From contig NC_072893.1 in NCBI RefSeq assembly GCF_027943255.1, positions 6,076,001-6,140,000 on the forward strand: DNA of 64,000 nucleotides, written 5' to 3'. Below the pieces are notes generated by a model. That model made no database searches and had not been told where the DNA came from. It worked only from the letters and a program-made list of their open reading frames with translations. Source of the stretch: Anastrepha obliqua. Taxonomy: Eukaryota; Arthropoda; Insecta; Diptera; Tephritidae. The position numbers and the translations under genes are program-made. Every line of letters begins with the position of its first letter. Position 1 is the stretch's first letter. Of the stretch, positions 47,627 to 56,632 are shown in pieces.

Positions 47627-48879
47627 AGGTTGTCAAAAAAGTCTTGCGGTATTTTTATTGAATTTTCAATTGTTCATAAAATTGGCTATAATAATTAAGT
47701 CAAATATGCGCCGTTTTGTTCGATGACGAGTTCCCAACGAGATGCCAACTTCATAATGCTCCTCTTATAGAAGCTCGCTTCCCTATTGTCAAAAAACTCG
47801 GAGAGCCAATTTTCACAGGACTCTCTTGGGGACAACTTCCGACTACCAAACTCGTTCGCCATGGACAGAAATAGGTGGTAATCACTTGGTGCGAGATCCG
47901 GACTATACGGTGGATGCAAAAGAACCTCCCATCCGAGCTCTCGGAGCTTCTGGCGCGTCACCAAAGATGTGTGTGGCCTGGCGTTTTCCTGATGGAAGAC
48001 AACTCGGCCTCTGTTGATCAAAGATGGCCTCTTCTGCATGAGTGCTGCATTCAAGCGGTCCAGTTGTTGGCAGTACAGGTCCGAATTGAGCGTTTGGCCA
48101 TAGGGGAGCAGCTCATAGTGGATGATTCCCTGCCAATCCCACCAAACACACAGAAGAACCTTCCTGGCCGTCAATCCAGGCTTGGTCACCGTTTGGGCAG
48201 CTTCACCGCTTTTCGACCACGACCGTTTGCGCTTCACGTATTCGTAAGTGACCCACTTTTCATCGCCAGTCACCATCCGCTTGAAAAACGGGTCGATTTT
48301 GTTGCGATTCAGAAGCGATTCGCATCCATACGGGCAAAAATGTTTTTTTGCGTCAAGTCGTGTGGCATCCATACATCGAGGTTCTTTTTGAATCCAAGCT
48401 TCTTCAAATGGTTTATAACGGTTTGATGACTCATGCCCAGCTCTTGGCCGATGCTACGGCTGCTACTATACCGGTCTCTTTCGATCAATTCAGCGATTTT
48501 ATCGCAATTTTCGACGACAGGCATCTTCGATCACCTCTGCACCAGAACGAAAACGTTGAAACCATCGTTGTGCGGTGGAAATGGAAACTGTATCGGGTCC
48601 ATAAACTGCACAAATTTTATTGGCAGCATGAGATGCATTTTTGCCTTTATCGTAGTAGTGCTGTAAAATATGCCGTATTTTCTCTTTATTTTGCTCCATG
48701 TTTGCGACGCTATAACTCACGAACGACTAAAAGCAAACAACAATTAATCAAACACGTGTTAGCACGTGAAAAGAGCTTTCCAAAAAGCTCTAGCGTGAAC
48801 CGATGCGACGAATGCAACTAGAACTACGCGCTTGCAAAGACAAGCTTACGGAAATACCGCAAGACTTTTTGGCCAACCT
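47627..48879 (-). mobile_element. Mariner (DD34D) element, nearly full length, inactivated
   Basis: Inverted termini AGGTTGTCAAAAAAGTCTTG and, at the right, AGGTTGGCCAAAAAGTCTTG are flanked by TA at 47625-47626 and 48880-48881, giving 1253 bp. The - strand transposase shows an N-terminal helix-turn-helix (HAANKICAVYGPDTVS, AQRWFQRFRSG), VPHELT-like MPHDLTQKN, TGDEKWVTYE (first Asp), HQENARPHTS and YSPDLAPSDYHLF. The second catalytic Asp (HQDNARPH) is Glu here. Two frameshifts, near 48520 and 48340, break the gene. It is recent enough to keep a 225-residue open frame. Confidence 0.88.
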
Positions 48880-49117
48880 TATATATGAATATTGTTCTTC
48901 CAGAAAACTTAAGCATTCGAAAATCAAAATTAGCTCATTCAAACTACTTAATAATTCATTGCGTTCTCAGTAATGCAATTTTTATTTCGTCAAAATAAGA
49001 GTGTTAAGGGTCTATTGAGAAAATTGTTGTCAGTTCAGATAACGATTCACTATGAGGAATCAAACCTAACAAACCTAAAATTTAGGGTGTTGCCTTTGAA
49101 AGTATGCACGTAACTGC

Positions 49118-49183
49118 ATTACCTTCAGAGGCATTCCCTGTATATGTATGGAGAATGTTTATGCTACTACAACAACAACAACA
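49118..49183 (+). mobile_element. Short hairpin retroposon, partial copy
   Basis: It contains CTTCAGAGGCATTCCCTG, TATATGTATGGAGAATGTTT and the tail ATGCTACTACAACAACAAC. The head region is too diverged to place. It abuts the LINE 3' fragment that follows. Confidence 0.6.
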
Positions 49184-49194
49184 GGACCAAACAC

Positions 49195-49560
49195 ACCATC
49201 TGGGCGAAACAGGCATTCATCGGAAATCTCTTACCATTATCCTAATCTCCCAACCCTCGAATATCGTCACCGGAGTCAAATTATCACTCATGGCAGACGA
49301 AGAGCTTCAGCTGCCTCGAAAGATCCACTCTATTTTGTTACAATTGTGTTAGAGATATTGTAACAGTCTAACTTCTTACCTCTCCGGACTCGACCCCGAC
49401 TATCACATGCCCCTTTAAATCCATTCACCTAATACCCCTATTCCTGTGGCCCTACCCTGTCGAAACAGCATGTTTCTTGAGTCTACGGTTAGATGAGATA
49501 GACAAGATGACCGGTGACTACACTGTAACGTCAGTTCTTGATGAACTGCTACAACAGGCG
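49195..49560 (+). mobile_element. 3' end of a jockey-like LINE (relic)
   Basis: Translated pieces LQLPRKIHSILLQL, SYLSGLDPDYH, CPFKSIHLIPLFLW and ETACFLSLRLDEID are in the order of the C-terminus of jockey-clade ORF2. The non-coding end GACTACACT through GAACTGCTACAAC matches the terminus of the copy at 54195 on the other strand. Frameshifts and stops are present. Confidence 0.65.
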
Positions 49561-49589
49561 CATAAAAGGTAAATGAGAACGCAAAAATC

Positions 49590-50990
49590 TTGAAGACACT
49601 TTAAATCGTATCTGATTTCCTTTGTTGTTCATGAAGTCGTTGTTGTGGAAATCTTGGTCCTTAACAAAGGTGGAAAAACAATTTGCACCAATTATAGGCG
49701 AATATCTTTTCTAAATGTAACGTATAGAAGGTGACCTTACTACCAATGCGGTTTCAAACCTGGAAGATTAATGGAAGAAAAACCTGGAAGAAAAATTTTA
49801 TCGGTACAATATGAACCTCCGCTTGCAATTTATCGACTTTAAACAAGCTTTTGACAATGCAAATAGGGAGCAAAGTGTTCCGGAAAAAGTACCTAGAGTG
49901 GTGATGATGCCGTTGAAGAACAGAACTTGCATAATCCGTATTCACGGTGCGTCATCCGAAAAGTTTGCGGTCAAAGAACTGTGCTGATATCGACATTTTT
50001 TACGACAAAACGAGCTACACATTAATTTTAAAGGACATTTGATGAACACGACATTTCAGTTCTTTGCATATGCGGATAACGTCGCCCTTGCCTGCAGAAA
50101 TTCATGACGACCTGAACAGCGTTTTAATATAATCGGCACAGCTACAACTAAGATTAGTCTAAGAATCAACCAATAAAAGACCAAATATGCATGAATTAAT
50201 TATTCGGGCGGCCGCCGTAGCCGAATGTGTTGGTGCATGGCTACCATTTGGAAGTGCGTAGGTTCGAATCCCCGTTCATGAAACACCAAAATGATAGAAA
50301 AAGTTTTTTATAATAGTGGTCGCCCTCGGCAGGCAATGGCAAACCTTCAAGTGTATTTCTGCCATGAAAAAGCTACTTATAAAAAATAGTATATCTGCTG
50401 CTCGGAATCGGGTTGAAACTCCATTAGTGGAACAGCATCAAGACGCACGTCACAAATAGGAAAGGGAGCTCGGCCAAACCTCTAAAAAAGGTGTAAGTGC
50501 CAATTATTTATATGTATATATTTAGGCTCTAATTTAATTTAAAACCTGTTACTAGACAAAAATACTGCTCTCGATTTTTCCCTTGGCCGATTCGGGTTTA
50601 GAAGGAGGAAGAGGAGAAACTAAGAAAACTAAAACTACAAGTTTTAAGAAAAATACACGGATCAAAAAGAGCCAATGACCAAGAAACAATGACGAAATTA
50701 ATGATATAATACAAGGGGAGGACATAGTGAGACTTGTGGGACACATGGAAGCGGATAATGTGAAGAAAAGATTATTCGAGACGAACGTTACAAGCGTACG
50801 AAGCCAAGGACTACGGTGGAAAGACGAAGTAGCAGAGTATATAAATTCTATAAAAATATAAATTAATATAAATCTAAAAATTGGAGTCAGAAACTGGGAT
50901 AAGACAGCACGTGAACATCAATTAATCCGCAAAGTCGTGTTGCAGGCCAAGGCCATTTCATATTTTGAAAAGGATGAATATGGCCGCTAA
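49590..50990 (+). mobile_element. Second LINE relic (RT and C-terminus), interrupted by a SINE
   Basis: Reverse-transcriptase pieces read CTNYRRISFL, then NLRLQFIDFKQAFDN and IIRIHGASSEKFAVKE. The active site reads FAYADNVALAC, where the family has YADD. After the SINE at 50207-50510 the ORF2 C-terminus continues as IVRLVGHMEADNVKKRLFE, GLRWKDEVAEYI and IGVRNWDKTAREHQLI. This is a different LINE clade from the neighbour at 49195. All frames are broken. Confidence 0.7.
50207..50510 (+). mobile_element. tRNA-derived SINE, copy nested in a LINE relic
   Basis: The head GCCGCCGTAGCCGAATG carries the A box and GGTTCGAATCCCCG the B box. The body (GGCAGGCAATGGCAAACC, CTCGGCCAAACC) and the end GGTGTAAGTGCCAATTATTT match the copy at 26607. 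No clear target duplication was found. It lies between two halves of one retrotransposon relic. Confidence 0.82.
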
Positions 50991-51443
50991 ACACTCAACC
51001 GATCATTTGACTACCTGTAGATGTAAGAGCGAAAATATGGAATATCATAATCGAATAATATAAAATGAATGTTTTTTGACATTTATTAGCAAATTATATT
51101 TAATAAAGTTATTTGGGGTGTACCAAAGTTTTTCATATGAAGCGCGATGCGTCATCCATTTTTACTCTAACTTACATCAACCTACAAATTTAAGTCTATC
51201 TGTGGCTATTTTCTATCTCCTTTGTTATCGGTGGTTTTTGTCTATCTACAAGTGCTTATCACCGGCTGAGCTGCACAGGCACAATTTTGCGGTCTTTCAC
51301 CTCATCTGCAGATTTACGTATGAATGCATTGCATGCATGTAAGATGCACGTAAATATATGTACACGAATGTATGTACAGATGCACAAATCACTGTTTCCT
51401 TAAAGAAATTCATTAATATTTGCAGACAATAAGAATAAAACTA
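50991..51443. other. No feature recognised
   Basis: AT-rich spacer with one unremarkable open frame (51076-51342) and no family resemblance. Confidence 0.4.
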
Positions 51444-51675
51444 AACGGTTTTTTAATAAGAGGTTTTATTTTGATATTCAAAGAAAAATGGTATTTTTTA
51501 ATATAAATGATCGGATGTTTATTTCATTATAAAGAGGAAGGTATGCCGTTAATAGAGGAAAATAACATCATGACCATCACGACCACGTTTCCACAACAGT
51601 CGGTTCTGCCACTTTGCAATTCGGTTATGGAAAATTTCATGAAAAGGATATTGTCCTGTAAGAGTGGTCGTGATG
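51444..51675. mobile_element. Rearranged DD41D mariner fragment (part inverted)
   Basis: Bases 51444-51586 are the inverted 3' end of the mariner family found intact at 39426, starting with its terminal repeat after TA. Bases 51609-51675 are an adjoining internal piece of the same family in the opposite orientation. Between them, 51587-51608 is the head of the short hairpin retroposon. This arrangement needs an inversion with a breakpoint inside a retroposon copy. Confidence 0.65.
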
Positions 51676-51800
51676 TTTGTTGTTGTAGCAGCATAAACAT
51701 TTCCCATACTTACATACGGTGAATGCTGCTGAAGTGACAGTCCTTGGCCGAATATAAATCGGGGTTGTTTCGGTAACGTAGAACCGACTGTCGTTGAAAC
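51676..51800 (-). mobile_element. Short hairpin retroposon inserted in the mariner relic
   Basis: On the - strand it runs from the GTTTCAACGACAGTCGGTTC head through GGACTGTCACTTCAGCAGC to a GCTGCTACAACAACAAAC tail. The left flank GTGGTCGTGATG (51664-51675) is found inverted at 51575-51586 next to the other retroposon head. The two are the separated halves of a 12-bp target duplication. Confidence 0.75.
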
Positions 51801-51978
51801 TATTCCAAACAAAGTCGCAGTGAGTTCTTTAACTACCTTGTCGCCCTGATTTTTTTCCACACTTCCACAAAGAAGCTTTCCCATATACACCTGCAGATTG
51901 TACAAATATGGCGTTTTCGCATCAAGGCATCCCAAGTTTTTATACCATATCTTCCAGGTTTTGATTTTATGTATTGCC

Positions 51979-52152
51979 ATGTATTGATAAATCAGCTGAT
52001 TTGACACGGCGAAGTCCATGTGGCTGTCAGTTCAGAATGAAACAAGACGAATTCATTATTTCTTTTCTTGTTTCCCAATACTTTGCTTTGACAATCAAAC
52101 GTACAAACATTGTTGTTGGTCTAGTGTCAACACCTTTAATGAATGCGCCTTG
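51979..52152 (-). mobile_element. CAAGGCG MITE, copy with 9-bp direct repeat
   Basis: On the - strand it begins CAAGGCGCATTCATTAAAGG, shares the GTACGTTTGATTGTCAAAG core, and reaches the AATCAGCTGATTT palindrome before the opposite end is lost. TGTATTGCC occurs on both sides (51970-51978 and 52153-52161). Confidence 0.7.
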
Positions 52153-52259
52153 TGTATTGCCGAAACAGACATTTTGAATGAAAACAATTGTCCAACTTGT
52201 CAGTATCTTTTCGAGTTTTTCCGGTAGTTTTTTTTATCAATATTCTCGAAGTGCCACCA

Positions 52260-52935
52260 ATTAAAAAAGGCAAAAATTTAGTTTGGAAAATCACTTTTAT
52301 TCACTTCAAAGTAAAAAATGTGTGAAAATAATTCAAAATTAAGAACAAATTACCTTTGCTCGATATAACCACCTTTTGCCTTGACTATGGCCTTGAGACG
52401 GTCCAAAAACGAGACGCAAGCTGCCTGCATGTGATTTGCAGGTATTTTGGCCCACTCGCGGACAGTGGCTTGATTCAGCGCCTCGAGAATGATGAATCTT
52501 TTAGTTCGGACCTTGCTCTCCAAAATGGTCCAAAGAGAATGAGTCATCGGATTCGCGTCTGGTGAATTTGAGAACCATTGTATGGACGTTATGAAGTTTT
52601 TTAGTCATTCTTGGTTCACGCGAGCTTTGTGAGACGGTACTGAGTCCTGTTGAAACGTCCATGGTCTGCCACCGAAATGTTTGTCTGCCCACGCAGACCA
52701 TTACCTGTGGCGGGTGCTGCCTCCTGGTATCCAATCGATGACTCAAATTCTCGTACGAACGGTCGGACAAATAAACTCTAAAACTTTGAGATCATTTTTC
52801 AGTATGCGGCGGATGCTACGGTCAGATATTTTCAGTTCTGTCGCCATTTGATTGGCACTTCGTTCGGGGAGCTCAAGTCGCTTCTTCACTTTTTGAACCA
52901 TTTAACGTGATCTTGCAGTCTTTTGAAGACCACCT
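52260..52935 (-). mobile_element. Tc1-like transposase relic
   Basis: The - strand fragments, in order, are MVQKVKKRLELPERSANQMA and ELKISDRSIRRILKND (helix-turn-helix), SDRSYENLSHRLDTRRQHPP, WADKHFGGRPWTFQQDSVPS (second Asp), SPDANPM and the C-terminus AACVSFLDRLKAIVKAKGGY. The region with the first Asp is deleted, and several frameshifts occur. It directly abuts the piggyBac relic upstream. Confidence 0.75.
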
Positions 52936-53827
52936 CCATGTCCGTGCATCAGCTGCGCGAGCGGTCTGAAGTTGGTTGCACTTCGAGTGCCGGACCCTGT
53001 ATACTTAGACAATGCAATAAATCTAACACGAAGCATGGATGTAGTAAATATTTTTTTTCGAATGGATTCGTCAGTACTCCACATATCTTTCACATTTCCT
53101 CCTCTACAATGCAGTGCTCCAGCTGTTTTAATTACTCGGAGAAAGCCATCCAGTTCATCTTCAGTTACTATCATACTTTCCAATTTTTGTTTTGTCTCTG
53201 GGGATATTTTTCATTGTACTTATTAATACTCTCCTGGCTTCTTCGTTAATATGAAAACAGATTTTCTCTTCCATCATGCGGTTGTAGTACTCATGTACTC
53301 CTCACTATATTGCATGCTAACCTCCTTGTATGTGGAAATGGCTTCGCAGGCCAAACTCAGATTGGTTGAGTGTAATATTTTGTATTGAAAGGAAAGGCAA
53401 TACCATTTTCGCTTATATCAATATCCGAAAGAGCATCAACTGTTTGTTGTTCAAGTTCCTCAATCTCATCTTCCGTTTCGCTGGCTTCACTCGCTTAAAA
53501 CTACAGTTGTCACTGTTGTAATCTGCGTCTGAATCACAAGGATCTTTCTCACTGTCACTTCTGTCTTCCAAATAGTCTTCTATCTGTTGCTGGGCTACAT
53601 TTTTTGTGCGGTTTTCCATTTTTGGCTCTAAAAAAGGGAATCTGTGGCGTGCAGTACGAAGTGGGGTAACTTAGGTCCCCAAACGAAAAACTTACCTTAT
53701 ACATAAATGAATAATAAAACTCGACTACCTGAATGGAAGGAGAGAGAAGGAAAGTATTTACGAAGTTATTAAAGAAAAATTAATGTTGGGGCGCCTTAAG
53801 TCCCCGACACCGTACTTGAACGGTTAA
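52936..53827 (-). mobile_element. piggyBac-like transposase relic
   Basis: The - strand gives an acidic N-terminus (MENRTKNVAQQQIEDYLEDR, then SDSEKDPCDSDADYNSD). After a gap comes the piggyBac block DELDGFLRVIKTAGALHCRG, WSTDESIRKKIFT and RVRFIALSKY. A TTAA, the piggyBac target, lies at 53824-53827 at the presumed 5' end, followed inward by CCGTTCAAGTACGG. The catalytic core and the right end are missing, cut off where the Tc1 relic begins. Confidence 0.65.
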
Positions 53828-53889
53828 TGTACTGTTTGATAATAATTTTCGTTATGCGTTCGGGATCAAGACAATATACCTCGTTTTCC

Positions 53890-54190
53890 ACCTTGTTGAC
53901 TCTGTCGATTCCATGTCCCTGGATAAGGTTCTTCAGTTCAGATCCCTCTTACCTTTGCATAAAATCTATCATAGATTGGTCAAACCTGGTAACCTATTAT
54001 CGAAACTCGTGCAATAAAATATGCTATGTCGCGTTTGATACGTCTTTTTTGACAGACCTGTCCTTTTTCAGGGCTGTTTGCGATGTTATGCTGCGTTCCT
54101 TTATCTTACGTCTTAAAATAGCCCACATGGGGTTTAGATCCGAAGACTGTGCTGACCAATCTAACAAAACAATGTTGTTGTCTTCAAATC
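53890..54190 (-). mobile_element. Tc1-like transposase C-terminal fragment
   Basis: The - strand reads NIVLLDWSAQSSDLNPMWAI followed by KIKERSITSQTALKK. The SPDLNP-type motif containing the third catalytic residue is present as SSDLNP. Downstream stops show decay. The fragment is cut by the LINE tail at 54195. Confidence 0.55.
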
Positions 54191-54194
54191 AACG

Positions 54195-54640
54195 TTTTGT
54201 TGTTGTTGTTGTAGCAGTAACTTTGCCCTGTCAGTGTAGTGTAATCACCGATCGTCTTCGTGTAGCTTATCTAACGGTAGGTCCAGGAAACTTGCTGTTT
54301 CGATAGTTTGGGTCTAGAGGGAGTGGGGTGTTAGATGAGTGGGGTTTAAAGGGAATGTGAAAAAGTAGTTAGTGTCGTGCAGGGTGCCTTCACACGCCAG
54401 ACATATGTTTGGTATGTCGGAGTCAATTCCCGATAAGTAGGAGTTTAACCTGCTACAGTATCCATAACGTAATTGTGCCAGTATTTTTTTATCGGGTGTC
54501 TTGGGGGAGTTGTGTTACTCCGATAGGCTCCTTTCCGTAGAAGAATGGGTTGTGGAGACGGTTGGAAGTGCCGGCCTATCAGGGGCGTATAGTAGCCGTT
54601 GAGGCATCAGACGCCTCTGCTGGCGGGAGCAACACGTGAC
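54195..54640 (-). mobile_element. 3' end of a jockey-like LINE with (CAA)n tail
   Basis: On the - strand, decayed pieces of an ORF2 C-terminus (a tract resembling LAQLRSGYCSRLNSYLS, then HFP-KPHSSNTPL and SFLDLPLDK-like residues) lead to a non-coding end. That end reads CAGGGCAAAGTTACTGC followed by (TACAACAACAAC). It is distinctly GC-richer than its surroundings. The last 19 bases, CTGCTACAACAACAACAAC, equal the tail of the short hairpin retroposons. Confidence 0.65.
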
Positions 54641-55405
54641 CAAATACCGTGTGGACCACTTCCTATAAGACTTAAGGCCTGAACAGGTCTTAAGGTGGCT
54701 CCACCCGTTGCTCTTGCTACACCTAACCGAGGTGGACTTCGGGTGGAGCCGTTTATGTCATACACAGTAATAGAATACCTCTGGCCCAGGGTTGGATTCG
54801 ACATCAGCCCTGAGGAGAAGTATTTCAAATTCCATTCAATAAAAGTCGGTGCTTGCTCATTAATCTAAAAACACTAGATATTCGAAGGACTATTCTTTCC
54901 CTAACTTTCGTTTTTTATTTGATAATTGGGGTGATTGACTCCTCATTGGTACGCGAGAGAATTAATTTAAATATTCCTCAACGAAAATCATGATATTTTC
55001 TGGTTAGGGATGATTAGAACTAATTATGCTTCCAATGGTCCCATTTGTAGAATTCTGGAACTTTGAGAGAATTTAACTCGCTTTGAAATCGTGTTGGGCT
55101 AGACTTTTCTTTCACAAAGTACTGCTGCGAAATGTTACTAAATGAATTGTTTAACAAGTTTCTAAGTATTCTCTAAAATTATTTCTTTGCAAACTTTAAG
55201 AAAAGTTAAATTTGCTTTATTAAAATGAAGTAAGTAAATTATATTTTCCATTTAATTTTGAGTGAATTTTTTAGTATGAATCTGTTTCTCATAGTCTGTA
55301 AGAAATAATGCATTTTTAGATTATTAAATGAATAAATATATGCTTGAATTATACAAGGAAGTCTAATTTTTTTTTAATAACTTTTTTACTAAATACAAAA
55401 AATTA
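54641..55405. other. GC-rich repeat remainder, then AT-rich spacer
   Basis: Bases to about 54840 continue the GC-richer block next to the LINE end and are probably repeat-derived; the family is not recognised. The rest is AT-rich with no feature. Confidence 0.35.
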
Positions 55406-55560
55406 AGGGCTTGCCAATAACAGGTGTTATTTTGAATAGCCCGCTATTTCGGTAGATGTCACCTTTGAAGCTGTCATTTTTTGATATTTGACAAGTACTA
55501 ACTAGAAACTACGCCATTAATAAAAATGGAACGATACACGGGTCGAACGAAAAATCCCAC
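55406..55560 (+). mobile_element. 5' end of a DD41D mariner
   Basis: It starts after TA with AGGGCTTGCCAATAACAGG, the terminal repeat seen at 39426. A transposase start codon follows (MERYT) at about 55526, as in this family. The sequence then diverges, so only the first ~150 bp remain. Confidence 0.6.
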
Positions 55561-55915
55561 TTTGACCCATTTAGAGTGCTCCAATCGAGTCCAAATGTAT
55601 GACCGACCCCCACTAACTTTGGACGGCCGATCCACCCATGCCAGTGGCACACCCCCTGGAACTCCACTGGGGGGTTCCCCATTTCAAAATATCATAATTT
55701 TTGGCCTTTACATGAGAAAAGAAACTAAAAAGTTCGACCAAAATTGGGGGACATCAGAATTCGTTTTAGAGGTATGGTTCCTTCGGCAAAGTTTCTTATT
55801 TTGATCCCTAGAATATGATTTTCACAGAGCAATGGGCGATTTTTTTGCCTCCCTACAAATCGACCCGGCCTAATATACATATATAATAATATATATATTA
55901 TATATATATACATAT
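55561..55915. other. Spacer with TA-rich tract
   Basis: No feature is recognised apart from alternating TA at about 55870-55915, which is the SINE 3' end side. Confidence 0.4.
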
Positions 55916-56223
55916 AATTGGCGCGTACACCCTTTTTAGGTGTTTGGCCGAGCTCCTCCTCCTATTTGTGGTGTGCGTTTTGATGTTGTTTCACAAATGG
56001 AGGGACCTACAGTTTCAAGCCGAATCCGAACGGCAGATATTTTTATGAGGAGTTTTTTCATGGCAGAAATACACTCGGAGGTTTGCCATCGCCTGCCGAG
56101 GGCGACCGTTATTAGAAAAATGTTTTTCTTAATATTGGTGTTGTACCGAGATTCGAACGTACGTTCTCTCTGTGAACTCGGAATGGTAGTCACGCACCCA
56201 CCCATTCGGCTACGGCGGCCGCC
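55916..56223 (-). mobile_element. tRNA-derived SINE, inverted copy
   Basis: Reverse-complemented, it begins GGCCGCCGTAGCCGAATGGG (A box), has CGTTCGAATCTCGG (B box) and ends GGTGTACGCGCCAATT followed by TA repeats. It is close in sequence to the copy at 26607, so probably young. It lies about 400 bp upstream of the BTBD7 start codon. Confidence 0.85.
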
Positions 56224-56367
56224 AATCATCTTATGATAGGGTGATTAATATTGCGCCACCTTGTTCTTTTAATAAGGGCATGCAAATTGTTTTACAACTT
56301 CCATTTTTTCCCAAATAAAATCTTGATTTTCTTATGATTCGTTATTTCTTCATTACTTTATTTTCAG

Positions 56368-56632
56368 ATTCACACGAATTCAATCGACTGATTGCTCAAA
56401 ATGCTGATATAATATTTAGAGAATCCTCACCGGGTGCAACTGGATGCTTTGCCCTCAAAAGTGGGAATATACGCACATATTTACACGGAATCATTCATAT
56501 GAACAGAAAGAGTTAAAAAGCGATTATTGTAAAACATTACTGTGCTGTATTTAAGGTCCCATTAACGGTACACTTGGTTCATGGAAACCTGATTATAGTC
56601 CAATTTTTTACTCCACTTAATTGCTGATAAAA
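56368..56632 (+). other. Possible 5' UTR exon of BTBD7
   Basis: A polypyrimidine-rich acceptor (TTTATTTTCAG) ends at 56367, and no other acceptor is seen before the coding start at 56633. This stretch could be the untranslated beginning of the first coding exon. Its donor exon would be upstream, with the candidate ending near 46208. Confidence 0.35.

Noticed and set aside
47875..48426. 183-codon + strand frame
   Set aside because: Antisense shadow of the mariner transposase.
53827..54306. 159-codon + strand frame
   Set aside because: Antisense of a Tc1-like fragment plus a LINE tail; its translation matches nothing, whereas the - strand gives SSDLNP-type transposase motifs.
54607..54828. 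73-codon - strand frame rich in Arg, Gly and Ser
   Set aside because: It lies in the GC-rich repeat next to the LINE end and has no domain, so it is likely repeat-derived.
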